From: Hyphomicrobiales bacterium
GTDB lineage: Bacteria > Pseudomonadota > Alphaproteobacteria > Rhizobiales > Rhizobiaceae
Reading direction: 5' to 3'
Length of the DNA: 64,000 nt
Assembly: GCA_900468065.1 (NCBI GenBank)
Contig: UBTA01000068.1
Coordinates: 1-64,000 of the forward strand
In this document: piece after piece, positions 8,620 to 17,326 of the stretch
How positions within the stretch are numbered: position 1 is the stretch's first letter
Layout of the letters: every line of letters starts with the position of its first letter
Program-made: the position numbers and the translations under genes
Notes under the pieces: generated by a model
Databases searched by the model: none
The model's input: only the letters and a program-made list of their open reading frames with translations
What the model was told of the DNA's origin: nothing

Positions 8620-9093
8620 CTATGCCATCCGCCGAATGTCAGCCTGAAGCTGCTGTGCCTGATTTTGCAGGGCAACGTATCGAGTTGCAGGTATCGCGCC
8701 ATTGTTGCGATTGGCTGTTGCCATCGCTTCATGGCGGATTCGTGCATCTTCGGCCCGTAGATGCTGATATTCAGCGCTTGTGAGAAGGCCACGTGCCCGG
8801 TCCGCATTCATGCTTTGGTTGTCTGCGCGAAGCTCACTGAGGATTGTATTCAACCGTGATCCTGAAACATAAGCAGGAGTGTAGGCAGGAACAACAAAGG
8901 CTGGGCTCGCATTGTCATCGGGGGTGATGTCATCGTCCCCAAGCAGCGAACGGTCGTGACGGCCATCGGAATGGTGGTCAAAATCATGACCGTGATCATG
9001 GCTGGGATCACCGTGAGATCCGGCGAAAGCAACACCCATAGAAGCTGAGATGAAAATTGCAAAGATTGCTGCGGTTTTGGCAAAAGAGAACAT
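8620..9093 (-). CDS. Small secreted His/Asp-rich protein of unknown function
   Basis: About 157 residues. A clear Sec signal peptide (KTAAIFAIFISASMGVAFA) is followed by a histidine- and aspartate-rich segment (HGDPSHDHGHDFDHHSDGR) that could bind metal ions, then a proline-rich linker and a C-terminal helical, Gln/Arg-rich region (residues about 85-157) with coiled-coil character. I chose the ATG at 9093 because AGAGGTAAC precedes it and the signal peptide then begins correctly; an upstream in-frame start would bury the signal. The family was not recognised. Metal binding is inferred only from composition. Confidence 0.7.
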   Translation of the reverse strand: MFSFAKTAAIFAIFISASMGVAFAGSHGDPSHDHGHDFDHHSDGRHDRSLLGDDDITPDDNASPAFVVPAYTPAYVSGSRLNTILSELRADNQSMNADRARGLLTSAEYQHLRAEDARIRHEAMATANRNNGAIPATRYVALQNQAQQLQADIRRMA

Positions 9094-9561
9094 TTGCGTT
9101 ACCTCTGATATAAAGACGTTCCTGAACGTCTCTTGATAGGAAGCCATCTTATAGTGTCGTGTCACGGCGCAATTGCCGCCGGCAATACATAGCTTCGATC
9201 CGAAATATACTGCTGTGGATGAGTTATATCATGTTAAATTAAAGTAATCTTGGGATGTCTACGTGTGCCACAATTTCGATCAATTGTGGGGAGCGTGAAC
9301 GGTTGGGAGTGCCGCCCTCCACCACACCGGTGGGCCAACCGCATCGTTGCGTTTCCGGTAATCCCGGAAAGCCATCCGTTCGAGCTGCGCGATGGGTAAA
9401 ATCGGCTGAACAAACATAGTGTTCGATCTCGCGTTGTTTACCTCATGAATTCAAATGATTAATGCGCTGCCGTTCTGATCGTGACGACACTGTATTACTC
9501 CAGGTTTCCATAAGCTGTTTCGCTTTTTTTGAGAAGGTTACTTGAGGCTGTCCACCATACA
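9094..9561. other. Intergenic region with two inverted repeats
   Basis: No gene is seen in this stretch between divergent genes. It holds an inverted repeat with 8-bp arms (CCACAATT at 9268-9275 and AATTGTGG at 9282-9289), which looks like an operator, and a small GC hairpin near 9352-9369. Promoters for both flanking genes should lie here. Confidence 0.5.
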
Positions 9562-9613
9562 CTTTGCTTCTGTCTCGAGGAGGAACGAGACGCTTTGCAA
9601 AGATAGGGAGGAG
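9562..9613 (+). promoter_or_regulatory. Structured 5' leader of the NCS2 permease; possible purine riboswitch
   Basis: Two stacked helices are visible: an outer stem CTTTGC (9562-9567) with GCAAAG (9597-9602) and an inner stem GTCTCG (9572-9577) with CGAGAC (9586-9591), separated by a 4-base/5-base internal loop and capped by AGGAGGAA. The ribosome binding site GGGAGGAG follows at once at 9606-9613. A compact two-helix element at the ribosome binding site of a purine permease is where a xanthine-type (NMT1-motif) riboswitch would sit, but I could not verify the conserved loop bases. Confidence 0.35.
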
Positions 9614-9620
9614 ACTAACT

Positions 9621-11093
9621 TTGGCATCCACATCAGAGGAAAATGGAATAAACCCGTGTCCAGAGGACGAGAAGCTTAGCGTCGGCGCCAATATTGCCTA
9701 TGGCTTGCAGCATGTTTTGACCATGTATGGCGGGATCGTCGCGGTTCCGCTGATCCTTGGCCAGGCATCTGGGCTCAATTCCAGCGATACTGGCCTGCTT
9801 ATTACCGCATCCTTGCTTGCGGGTGGTTTGGCGACGCTGCTGCAAACCCTCGGCGTGCCCTTTTTTGGCAGCCGTCTGCCGCTGGTTCAGGGTGTTTCCT
9901 TTTCTGGTGTTGCAACGATGATTGCCATCACGGGCAATGGCGGGCTTCCGTCGGTTTTGGGCGCCGTCATTGCCGCATCCATCCTTGGTCTGCTGATCAC
10001 ACCCATATTTTCGCGGATCACACGGTTCTTTCCACCGCTGGTGACAGGTATCGTTATTACAACGATCGGCCTGACACTGATGCCGGTTGCGACTTTCTGG
10101 GCGATGGGGGGGAATAGCAAATCGCCAGACTTTGGTGCGCCAGCCAATATCCAGCTCGCTGCGGTGACGCTGCTCATCGTATTGCTGCTCAGCAAACTCG
10201 GAAGTGCATCGATATCAAGGCTCTCGATCCTGCTGGCGCTTATGATCGGAACGGGTGTGGCTTACGTCGCAGGCATGGCGGATTTCTCGCAAGTTGCGAA
10301 TGGACCGTTTGTCGCTCTGCCGCAGTTCTTCCATTTTGGCTATCCGACTTTCGAGCTTGCCGCGATCGTTTCGATGTTCATCGTTATTATTGTAACCTTG
10401 GTCGAAACCTCTGCTGATATTCTCGCTGTCGGCGAAATCGTCGGGACAAAAGTGGACTCCCGCCGGCTGGGAGACGGGCTTCGTGCCGACATGCTGTCCA
10501 GTATTCTTGCGCCGGTGTTCGGCTCGTTTACGCAAAGCGCTTTTGCCCAGAATGTTGGCCTCGTGGCGGTAACCGGCGTTAAAAGCCGGTATGTCGTGGC
10601 AACGGGGGGCTTGTTCCTCGTCACGTTGGGTCTTCTGCCCGTGATGGGCCGTGTCGTGGCAGCTGTTCCCAGCTCGGTTCTCGGCGGGGCAGGGATCGTG
10701 CTCTTCGGAACCGTTGCTGCGAGCGGAATCCGCATACTTTCCAAAGTGGACTACAGCAACAACATGAACCTCGTGATCGTGGCGACTTCGATTGGTTTCG
10801 GCATGATCCCGATTGCAGCGCCCAACTTCTATGAGCATTTCCCGGCTGGGGTCGCGACCATTCTCCATTCGGGCATCAGCTCCGCCGCATTAATGGCCGT
10901 CAGCCTCAATCTCCTGTTCAACCACATAAGAGCCGGAAATTCGGACCAGCAATCGGTATTCGTTGCGGGGACAGAACGCGTGATCCGCTATCAGGATATC
11001 GCGCGGCTGCATGATGGCGACTATTTTTTCAACGGCAAACTCTATGACGCAAAGGGCAGCGAAGTGCCGTTGGTTCCCTCCGAAGCGCATTGA
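9621..11093 (+). CDS. NCS2-family nucleobase:cation symporter (xanthine/uracil permease type)
   Basis: About 490 residues. It imports a purine or pyrimidine base with H+ or Na+. Family features include the start of the core (LSVGANIAYGLQHVLTMYGGIVAVPLI), about 14 hydrophobic helices, and the central signature VSMFIVIIVTLVETSADILAVGEIVG with the helix-8 glutamate, followed by SFTQSAFAQNVGLVAVTGVKSRYV. I placed the start at a TTG (9621) because GGGAGGAG lies seven bases upstream; the ATG-less extension upstream has no ribosome binding site. A C-terminal cytoplasmic tail is present. The downstream deaminase gene suggests a purine role. Confidence 0.87.
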   Translation: MASTSEENGINPCPEDEKLSVGANIAYGLQHVLTMYGGIVAVPLILGQASGLNSSDTGLLITASLLAGGLATLLQTLGVPFFGSRLPLVQGVSFSGVATMIAITGNGGLPSVLGAVIAASILGLLITPIFSRITRFFPPLVTGIVITTIGLTLMPVATFWAMGGNSKSPDFGAPANIQLAAVTLLIVLLLSKLGSASISRLSILLALMIGTGVAYVAGMADFSQVANGPFVALPQFFHFGYPTFELAAIVSMFIVIIVTLVETSADILAVGEIVGTKVDSRRLGDGLRADMLSSILAPVFGSFTQSAFAQNVGLVAVTGVKSRYVVATGGLFLVTLGLLPVMGRVVAAVPSSVLGGAGIVLFGTVAASGIRILSKVDYSNNMNLVIVATSIGFGMIPIAAPNFYEHFPAGVATILHSGISSAALMAVSLNLLFNHIRAGNSDQQSVFVAGTERVIRYQDIARLHDGDYFFNGKLYDAKGSEVPLVPSEAH

Positions 11094-11174
11094 CCCGGCA
11101 ACATCCAATACTCGACTGAGCCGGTGTGACTGGCTCGGATGCGTAAAACTGTAATTTCAGACCAAGGACAAGAC

Positions 11175-11777
11175 ATGACGCAAGATAACAAGACATACGA
11201 ACTGCTTGAAGCCCTGCTGAGCACGCTGGAAAAAGGCGTTATTCCAGCAACTGAGGCCGGTGTGGCTGCGGGCAACAAGATTTTCGGCGCTGCACTCCTG
11301 AGGAAATCGGACTTGTCCACCGTACTTGTTGAAACCAACAACGAAACGGAAAATCCGCTATGGCATGGCGAAGTCCACACGCTGAAGCGCTTCTATGAAA
11401 TGACAGGGGAACGGCCGAACTCCCGCGATCTGATCTTTCTCTCCACCCATGAACCGTGCTCCATGTGTCTGTCGGCAATCACCTGGGCGGGTTTTGACAA
11501 TTTCTATTATTTCTTCAGCCACGAAGATTCGCGCGATGCCTTCTCGATCCCTCACGATTTGAAAATCCTCAAGGAAGTGTTTACCCTGGAGCCGGGCGGT
11601 TACAACAAGGCGAACGCCTTTTGGAAGGGGCAGTCAATCCACGAGCTGATCAGCCTTCTTCCCGAGCCGCAGCAAACGGCTTTGAGGGATCGTGCGGATG
11701 CCATCAGCCGGAAGTATGATGGCCTGTCTGCTGCCTATCAGGCTGGCAAGAGCAGCAACGCCATTCCGCTCAACTGA
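11175..11777 (+). CDS. CDA-fold zinc deaminase (nucleobase/nucleoside deaminase-like)
   Basis: 200 residues. Zinc and catalytic motifs of the cytidine deaminase superfamily are visible: WHGEVHTLKRF (HGE in place of the common HAE) and STHEPCSMCLSAITWAG (PCxxC). The remaining sequence is longer than a typical tRNA adenosine deaminase, with a C-terminal helical tail. I chose the ATG at 11175, preceded by AAGGACAAGAC, rather than an upstream ATG at 11139. It follows the NCS2 permease by 81 bases and probably deaminates an imported base or its product. The exact substrate is not known. Confidence 0.75.
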   Translation: MTQDNKTYELLEALLSTLEKGVIPATEAGVAAGNKIFGAALLRKSDLSTVLVETNNETENPLWHGEVHTLKRFYEMTGERPNSRDLIFLSTHEPCSMCLSAITWAGFDNFYYFFSHEDSRDAFSIPHDLKILKEVFTLEPGGYNKANAFWKGQSIHELISLLPEPQQTALRDRADAISRKYDGLSAAYQAGKSSNAIPLN

Positions 11778-11799
11778 CTTTTTTCTCCCCGACGCAGGA

Positions 11800-11815
11800 C
11801 CAGCCTTGCGGCTGG
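11800..11815. terminator. Hairpin between convergent deaminase and PRC-barrel pseudogene
   Basis: CCAGCC, a four-base loop (ttgc) and GGCTGG lie between the two convergent stops, and could end transcription from either side. Confidence 0.5.
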
Positions 11816-11825
11816 GCCTGTTCCG

Positions 11826-12201
11826 TCACTTCTTCATCTTGGAGCAGTCGAGCTTGGGTGTGTTGAACTGGTCGTCCTTCGTTGTATCGACATAGGCCTT
11901 CCATGTGCCGTTATCTTCAGCAAGAGCAATAGAGGCCGGGTCGAGGACGACATGCTTTCGCCAACGCTGGGGAAGCCGCCAACGCTTGCGAAGCTGCCGA
12001 TCACGGCCTTGCCATCGCCAATGACGATATCGGAATTTTGCCGATTTCCTCGTACTGCTTGCTGTAAATATCAATGCCGATCAGTTTCAAAGTCATGAGG
12101 TCGGTATCTTGAATGTTCATATACTTGAGCGGTATCGTCGCGGACGTCGCCATTGTGATGCCTGGCCCTGACAAGGCTGCCGGCGGCAATAAACCCGCCA
12201 A
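11826..12201 (-). pseudogene. PRC-barrel domain protein, frameshifted
   Basis: Two frames together give one recognisable protein: an N-terminal part with LKLIGIDIYSKQYEEIGKI, the typical PRC-barrel entry, a middle part in a second frame (DIVIGDGKAVIGSFASVGGF), and a C-terminal part VVLDPASIALAEDNGTWKAYVDTTKDD. The joins, near 12040 and near 11950, each need a one- or two-base shift. It is therefore a pseudogene or carries two sequencing errors. Intact homologs are small secreted or cytoplasmic PRC-barrel proteins common in rhizobia, of unclear function. No clear signal peptide can be restored. Nothing else is recognised in 12202-12406. Confidence 0.7.
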
Positions 12202-12406
12202 GACGCGTTTGGCTCCTCATTGTCAATTGGGATGCATATTGCTGCTTCTTGCGGCGATTGGGCCGTCAGACCGGATGAACATCTCTACCGGCTCCGCACA
12301 TGGGGGGCCTACTCATCGGCGCCAAAAGGAGCCAACTTATCGCTGACGTCGCTATTGATCACGACGAAAGTTGCGTGCTTCTGAAGAAAGGTGCTGGCAT
12401 CCGTGG

Positions 12407-12943
12407 TCAGAGCGTGTCGCGCTGGGTGCGTAGATTGGCGACGACACGGCGGTTCTGCACTTTGCACGACTTTTCCGTACAATCGCGTACTTCCCGGTCC
12501 TTGCCGTAACCCTTTGACCACATGCGCGCAGGGTTCACGCCCTTCGAGGCAAGATAGGCCATTACCGCATCTGCGCGCTTCTGAGACAGGGCCTCCATTT
12601 TGGACGGCGAGCCGGAATCGTCGGCAAACCCCTGCAGCTTGAGCAGCCAGGCCTGGTTGTTGTTTAGCCAGGTGGCCTGGTTATCCAGTGTTGCCATCGC
12701 GACGGAATCGAGTGTGGCAGAATCCTGGGTGAAATAGATCCGCCGGCCGACATTGAGGATGAAATCTTCCTCGCTACCCGCTTTGACATTCTCGAAACCC
12801 GGGGCAGGATCGTTGGTCTGCCCGGTCATTGGTATCGCCGCAGGTTCTTCCACGGACGCGACGTCGGTGGTGTTGCAGGCGGCGAGCGCCAAAAGCATGG
12901 AAGCGGTCAGAAAGCCTCTCGCATATCCGGTCGGAATAGACAT
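12407..12943 (-). CDS. OmpA-family (Pal-like) lipoprotein
   Basis: 178 residues. A lipoprotein signal with lipobox (LLALAAC, Cys at about 23) is followed by a short linker and an OmpA-like peptidoglycan-binding domain (residues about 65-175), with the typical IYFTQDSATLD, LKLQGFADDSG and SQKRADAVMAYLASKGV segments and the NRRVV end. It should sit in the outer membrane and hold it to peptidoglycan. It starts 14 bases behind the L,D-transpeptidase stop, so the two are probably one envelope operon. It is distinct from the Tol-Pal pal gene by context. Confidence 0.87.
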   Translation of the reverse strand: MSIPTGYARGFLTASMLLALAACNTTDVASVEEPAAIPMTGQTNDPAPGFENVKAGSEEDFILNVGRRIYFTQDSATLDSVAMATLDNQATWLNNNQAWLLKLQGFADDSGSPSKMEALSQKRADAVMAYLASKGVNPARMWSKGYGKDREVRDCTEKSCKVQNRRVVANLRTQRDTL

Positions 12944-12957
12944 CAGGGCGATATTCC

Positions 12958-13632
12958 TTATTCGGCCGGAGCTGTTTGGCTGACCTGAGCGGCATTTTCA
13001 GCCTGGTCGGCGATGTGCGGCAGTACTTGAACAGCAGTGCCGATGGGACAACGCTGATAGAGATCGATGGCGTCTTCATTGAACATGCGGATGCAACCGC
13101 TGGAAGCATCCTTGCCGATGCTTCCAGGCTCCAGAGTTCCATGGAAGCGATAGCCGGTATCGACGCCGTCGCGCAGCAGATACATGGCGCGGGGCCCAAG
13201 TGGATTCTTCGGTGAGCCTCCCGCTACGAATTCCGGCAATTCGGGATGGCGCTTGCGCATATCCGCTGGTGGCGTCCAGCGCGGCCACAACGACTTGCTG
13301 TCGATCGTGGCACGGCCAAACCATTTGAAGCCCTCACGGCCGACGCCAACGCCGTAGCGGATAGCTGTCTTGTTCTCCATGATCAGATAAAGAAAATGGT
13401 GCCTTGTATCGACAACGACGGTACCGACCGGCTCGCTGCTGAAATATCTGACAACCTGGCGGTGCCACTGCTTGTCGATCTTTGCAAAGTTGGTCTTGCG
13501 ATAGGTCACGCCATTATCGACGGCGGTGCCTGTAAAGTAGGACGTCGCCTGGGCGAATAGCGGCCTCTGGACCGCCCCGGCGCCCAGCAACGCCAAACCA
13601 CCAAGCATCAAATTCCTGCGGGTCCACACCAT
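12958..13632 (-). CDS. L,D-transpeptidase (YkuD domain)
   Basis: About 224 residues. A twin-arginine-like export signal (TRRNLMLGGLALLGAGA) precedes a YkuD domain with the catalytic motif FHGTLEPGSIGKDASSGCIRM, containing the conserved His and the Ser-x-Gly-Cys-x-Arg active site. It forms L,D-crosslinks in peptidoglycan or attaches proteins to it. I prefer the ATG at 13632, which has a G-rich ribosome binding site; an upstream TTG start is possible. It is followed at once by an OmpA-like lipoprotein gene, which fits a role in anchoring or remodelling the cell wall. Confidence 0.9.
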   Translation of the reverse strand: MVWTRRNLMLGGLALLGAGAVQRPLFAQATSYFTGTAVDNGVTYRKTNFAKIDKQWHRQVVRYFSSEPVGTVVVDTRHHFLYLIMENKTAIRYGVGVGREGFKWFGRATIDSKSLWPRWTPPADMRKRHPELPEFVAGGSPKNPLGPRAMYLLRDGVDTGYRFHGTLEPGSIGKDASSGCIRMFNEDAIDLYQRCPIGTAVQVLPHIADQAENAAQVSQTAPAE

Positions 13633-13656
13633 CGGCAACATCCCCCCGAAAGCCAA

Positions 13657-14075
13657 GCCGTGAACAGGCAGTAAATCAGATTTTTTATTTGCTACAACAG
13701 AAAACTCCTCAGCGCCGGCCGATCAAGCCGCAACGAGGCGCTTTGGGGCGCGACCGATTGTGCTGAGCAGCGCAGAACCCAGGTAGCACGGCATTGATTT
13801 TCGGACATTTCGGCCCAGCGGTGAGCGCGAGGGACGGCCGGTTCAGCTATCATCGTTTACCACAGGACGTGAAACTCGCAGTGGATCTGTTCGCAGGAGC
13901 AGCCTATGACCTGGTAAACAACCGAAGCCTGGGCGTCCGGGCAATGCGGGCACAAAAATACGATCAGTCCGAGGCTTTTCCATGCCTGGGACTGGCGGCA
14001 CCTGATGGGAGGTGAGATCCCACGATTCCAAGGCTTCACTTTTGGGTGACGACCACGATCGCGGGATGATGGCGC
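13657..14075. other. Intergenic stretch without a supported gene
   Basis: Short open frames on both strands (60-73 codons) have no ribosome binding site or recognisable family. A minus-strand frame at 13857-14039 has a Cys-rich pattern but nothing more. The AT-rich segment near 13677-13700 may be the promoter of the L,D-transpeptidase. Confidence 0.4.
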
Positions 14076-14309
14076 TTAAACGCTTGGCTTCTTTTTTGGA
14101 GCCGGCAGCAGGCCGTCCCGCTGAAGCTGCTTGCGAGCAAGCTTGCGCTGGCGGCTAATCGCTTCCGACTTTTGCCGTGCCTTCTTTACGGACGGCTTCT
14201 CGAATGCCTCGCGCAACCGCATCTCACGAAAGACGCCTTCACGCTGGAGTTTTTTCTTCAGTACGCGAAGCGCCTGATCAATATTGTTGTCGCGAACCAG
14301 TACCTGCAT
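14076..14309 (-). CDS. rpsU: 30S ribosomal protein S21
   Basis: 77 residues with the family start [25 protein letters not shown], the [19 protein letters not shown] core and a basic C-terminal tail ([15 protein letters not shown]). S21 helps the 30S subunit base-pair with mRNA during initiation. Several rhizobia carry more than one S21 copy, and nothing in this window says whether this is the main one. It stands alone; no other translation genes are adjacent. The upstream 290 bases hold no gene and probably contain its promoter and leader. Confidence 0.93.
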   Translation of the reverse strand: MQVLVRDNNIDQALRVLKKKLQREGVFREMRLREAFEKPSVKKARQKSEAISRQRKLARKQLQRDGLLPAPKKKPSV

Positions 14310-14603
14310 TTAAAACCTTTCGACACTTGCAACTGCGCAAGAGAGCGGGCAATCTAACGTTTTTGCCGGACTTTACCAGCGGGCAATGCAACGATTTTTC
14401 GCGAAAATAGGGTTATCGGATATATTTCGATCCGTGCGGGCTGTCACAAAGTCCACATTGACTAGTTTTGTGGGCTGCGCGGCAGGCCGTGACATCCCTG
14501 AAAACTCGGCGCAATTCGCCTGTGCTGCCGCTACGCGTCGTCGAAGGGCGTACCGTGCTTGTGCACGAACCGGCCGTCTGCGTTAGAGCTTTGGCCAGCA
14601 ACG

Positions 14604-15983
14604 TTATGGCTTCGGCGGGATGACCTTGCCGGGGTTCATGATACCGTTCGGGTCGAGTGCCATCTTGATACGGCGCATCACGCCGATTTCGGCCTCGCTG
14701 CGGGAATGGTCGAGGAAATCACGCTTCAGCGCGCCGATACCGTGTTCGGCGGAGATGGAGCCCTTGTAGGTCCGTACCAGATCATAGGCGATGGCGTCGA
14801 TTTCGTGCAGGTCGTGTTCGCTCGGCGTCTCGATCCAGACGGCCACATGCAGGTTGCTGTCGCCAACATGGCCGAAATACGAAACATGGGCCGCCGGGAA
14901 GCGGGCAAGCAGGGCCTTTTCGCAATCGCCGGCGAAATCATCGAGCTGGCCGACTGGCAGGCTGACATCGAGGTTGATCAGGCCTGGTAGCAGCTGATCC
15001 ATCATGTGGCCCTCCCGCACCGACCAGAAGGCGCGGGCCTCCTTTTCCGACTGGGCAATCAGAGCGTCAGTGACCAGGCCATCTTCGAAGGCCCGCCCTA
15101 GGAAGGCCTCGAAACGCTCCTTATCCTCTTCGCTGCCATCGACATCCTGCTCGATGATGACGAAGAACGGATAAGCCTTGTCAAAGAAGGTCAGGTTGAG
15201 CGGCTCGGCATTGAAGCGAAAATAGCTTTGCCACATGGCCTCAAAAGCCGACAGCCCGGGCAAGCCGCGCTGGGCGGACTTCAGCAGCGTAACGACCTGA
15301 GCGTAGCTTTCGATGGCGCACAGCGCCGTCAGCCGGGCGGCGGGCAGAGGTTTCAGGCGCAGCACGGCGCGGGTGACGATGCCCAGCGTACCTTCCGAGC
15401 CGATGAACAACTGGCGCAGATCATAGCCGGTATTGTTCTTGGTCATGCGGTTGAGCGATGACAGCACGGTGCCATCGGCGAGAACGGCCTCAACGCCAAG
15501 AACATTGTCGCGGGTGACGCCATGGCGAATGACGCGGATGCCGCCTGCGTTGGTGGAGATATTGCCCCCGATCTGGCACGAGCCGCGGGCACCGAGGTCG
15601 ATCGGCAAAAGGAAACCGGCGGTTTCGGCCACAAGTTGCGCCACTTCCAGCGGCGTACCGGCCAGAACGGTCATGGTGCCGGCGGCCGTGTCGATATCCT
15701 CGACACCGGACATGCGCTCCAGCGAAATCGCGATGTCGCCAGCGCGCGCGTTGGCGCCGCCGGCAAGGCCAGTCAGGCCGCCCTGCGGCACGACGGGCTG
15801 GCGGTGACGGTCGCAGATGGCAAGTGCAGCTGAGACCTGTTCGGTGCTTGCAGGACGCAGCACAGCGAGCGGCAGGAATGTGCCGGTGCCGCTGGCATCG
15901 CTGCGGTAGCGGCCACCGATGGCCTCGCCGGTGAGCACGGCGTCGGGGCCAAGGGCGTCGATCAGGTCATCGATCACGGTCAT
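14604..15983 (-). CDS. FAD-linked 2-hydroxyacid dehydrogenase (GlcD/D-lactate dehydrogenase type)
   Basis: About 459 residues. An FAD_binding_4 (VAO/PCMH) domain comes first, with VVPQGGLTGLAGGANARAGD at about 70-90, followed by a cap domain ending in YFGHVGDSNLHVAVW and the SAEHGIGALKRDFL motif, typical of glycolate oxidase GlcD, D-lactate and D-2-hydroxyglutarate dehydrogenases. I chose the ATG at 15983, preceded by GGAGA; the longer frame runs into the upstream gene. It starts 16 bases after the FMN oxidase stop, so both are one operon acting on 2-hydroxyacids of probably opposite chirality (inference). Confidence 0.88.
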   Translation of the reverse strand: MTVIDDLIDALGPDAVLTGEAIGGRYRSDASGTGTFLPLAVLRPASTEQVSAALAICDRHRQPVVPQGGLTGLAGGANARAGDIAISLERMSGVEDIDTAAGTMTVLAGTPLEVAQLVAETAGFLLPIDLGARGSCQIGGNISTNAGGIRVIRHGVTRDNVLGVEAVLADGTVLSSLNRMTKNNTGYDLRQLFIGSEGTLGIVTRAVLRLKPLPAARLTALCAIESYAQVVTLLKSAQRGLPGLSAFEAMWQSYFRFNAEPLNLTFFDKAYPFFVIIEQDVDGSEEDKERFEAFLGRAFEDGLVTDALIAQSEKEARAFWSVREGHMMDQLLPGLINLDVSLPVGQLDDFAGDCEKALLARFPAAHVSYFGHVGDSNLHVAVWIETPSEHDLHEIDAIAYDLVRTYKGSISAEHGIGALKRDFLDHSRSEAEIGVMRRIKMALDPNGIMNPGKVIPPKP

Positions 15984-15999
15984 GGTTCTGGTCTCCGCT

Positions 16000-17172
16000 T
16001 CAGCCCTGCCGGGCATTGAGAGGGGCGGGCGCATAGAGGAAGGCGGGCAGGTCGGCGACCGTCCGGCAGCCGAGCTGGGCCATGGCGCCGGACAGTTCGG
16101 CCTTGAGGATGGTTATTAGGTGATCGCCGCCGGTGGCACCCATTGCAGCGCTGGCAAAGACGAAGGGGCGGCCGATCAGAACGAAATCGGCGCCGAGCGC
16201 CAGGAGGCGGGCGACATCGAGGCCCGAGCGGATACCGCCGTCGGCGGCGATCAGCACGTCGGGACCCAGCGCACTGCGGATGGCGGGAAGGACGGAAACG
16301 GCGGTCGGGGCGGCATCCAGCTGGCGGCCGCCGTGATTGGAGACGATCAGGCCGTCGGCGCCCATCGCCAGATAGGCCTGCGCTTCCGAGACGTCGAGCA
16401 CGCCCTTGATCAGCAGCCTGCCCTTCCAGGCATCGCGGATCCGGCGGACACGTTCGGCGCCGAGATGACCGGTCATGACGCGGCCGACGAATTCCGCCGA
16501 TTGCTTCAGCGACGAGCCCTTCGGATAATAGGGCGACAGGTTTTCGAAATCGGGAATACCGTGGCGCAGCACATGGCGTGCCCAGTGCGGATGGGTGGCG
16601 ATCTGGAACATCGTCTTCAGATCGAGGATCGGCGGCACGGACATGCCGTTGCGGATATCGCGCTCGCGCCGGGTCGGGGCGGGGATATCGACGGTCAGAA
16701 CCAGCGTCTCGTAGCCGGATCGTGCGGCGCGGGCGAGCATATCGGCTTCCATCGCCGGGTCGTTGGGCGGGTAGAACTGGAACCAGCCATTTTCGCCTGT
16801 AACGGGTCCGATGGTCTCCATGGCGCGATTGGCAAAGGTCGACAGCACATGCGGGATATTGTGGGCCTTTGCCGCCTCAGCGAGCGGCACTTCGCAGCCG
16901 GGCCACAGCAGGCCGGCAAGGCCGAGCGGGGCGACACCGAACGGTGCGTCGAAACGTTTTCCAAACACGTTGACGCTCAGATCCGGGGAAGGGGCTTGCG
17001 AGAGATAGCGCGGCATCAGTTCGATCGGGTCGAAGCTTTCGACATTGCGCCGCACGCCGCTTTCCCGGCCAAGACCACCGATCAGATAGTCATGCACGAA
17101 CCCCGGCATGCGCCGCGCGGCCGCTTTTTCCATATCGGGAATGCAGGGAAAACGTCTGTGAAGGTCTGTCAT
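16000..17172 (-). CDS. FMN-dependent alpha-hydroxyacid dehydrogenase/oxidase (LldD type)
   Basis: About 390 residues of the lactate/glycolate/mandelate oxidase family, a TIM barrel binding FMN. Visible motifs include the helical entry PGFVHDYLIGGLG, the LLIKGVLDVSEAQ strand (Lys near the flavin), the active-site SNHGGRQLDAAPT (catalytic His and Arg) and the phosphate-binding ADGGIRSGLDVARLLALGAD. I chose the ATG at 17172 because family alignment begins there; the open frame continues upstream without homology. It precedes the FAD-linked partner on the same strand. Substrate is probably L-lactate or a related 2-hydroxyacid. Confidence 0.87.
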   Translation of the reverse strand: MTDLHRRFPCIPDMEKAAARRMPGFVHDYLIGGLGRESGVRRNVESFDPIELMPRYLSQAPSPDLSVNVFGKRFDAPFGVAPLGLAGLLWPGCEVPLAEAAKAHNIPHVLSTFANRAMETIGPVTGENGWFQFYPPNDPAMEADMLARAARSGYETLVLTVDIPAPTRRERDIRNGMSVPPILDLKTMFQIATHPHWARHVLRHGIPDFENLSPYYPKGSSLKQSAEFVGRVMTGHLGAERVRRIRDAWKGRLLIKGVLDVSEAQAYLAMGADGLIVSNHGGRQLDAAPTAVSVLPAIRSALGPDVLIAADGGIRSGLDVARLLALGADFVLIGRPFVFASAAMGATGGDHLITILKAELSGAMAQLGCRTVADLPAFLYAPAPLNARQG

Positions 17173-17326
17173 GCTTGGTCCGGATACTCCGCGATTCGAG
17201 TACGAGCTTAGCGGCTTTGAAGGGGTGGCGGAAAGGCCCTGCTGGGTTCTGCTTGCAATCGTTGGAGGCTGCTTGCGCCGTTCATGTCCAGCTCCACTGC
17301 ATTGGGTCGGCATTTCGCAGACGCAT

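Noticed and set aside
13794..14039. Short open frames between the L,D-transpeptidase and rpsU, one Cys-rich
   Set aside because: No start signal or recognisable family; too short to support.
16120..17211. 363-codon open frame on the plus strand
   Set aside because: It is antisense to the clearly assigned FMN oxidase and has composition typical of a shadow frame of high-GC DNA.
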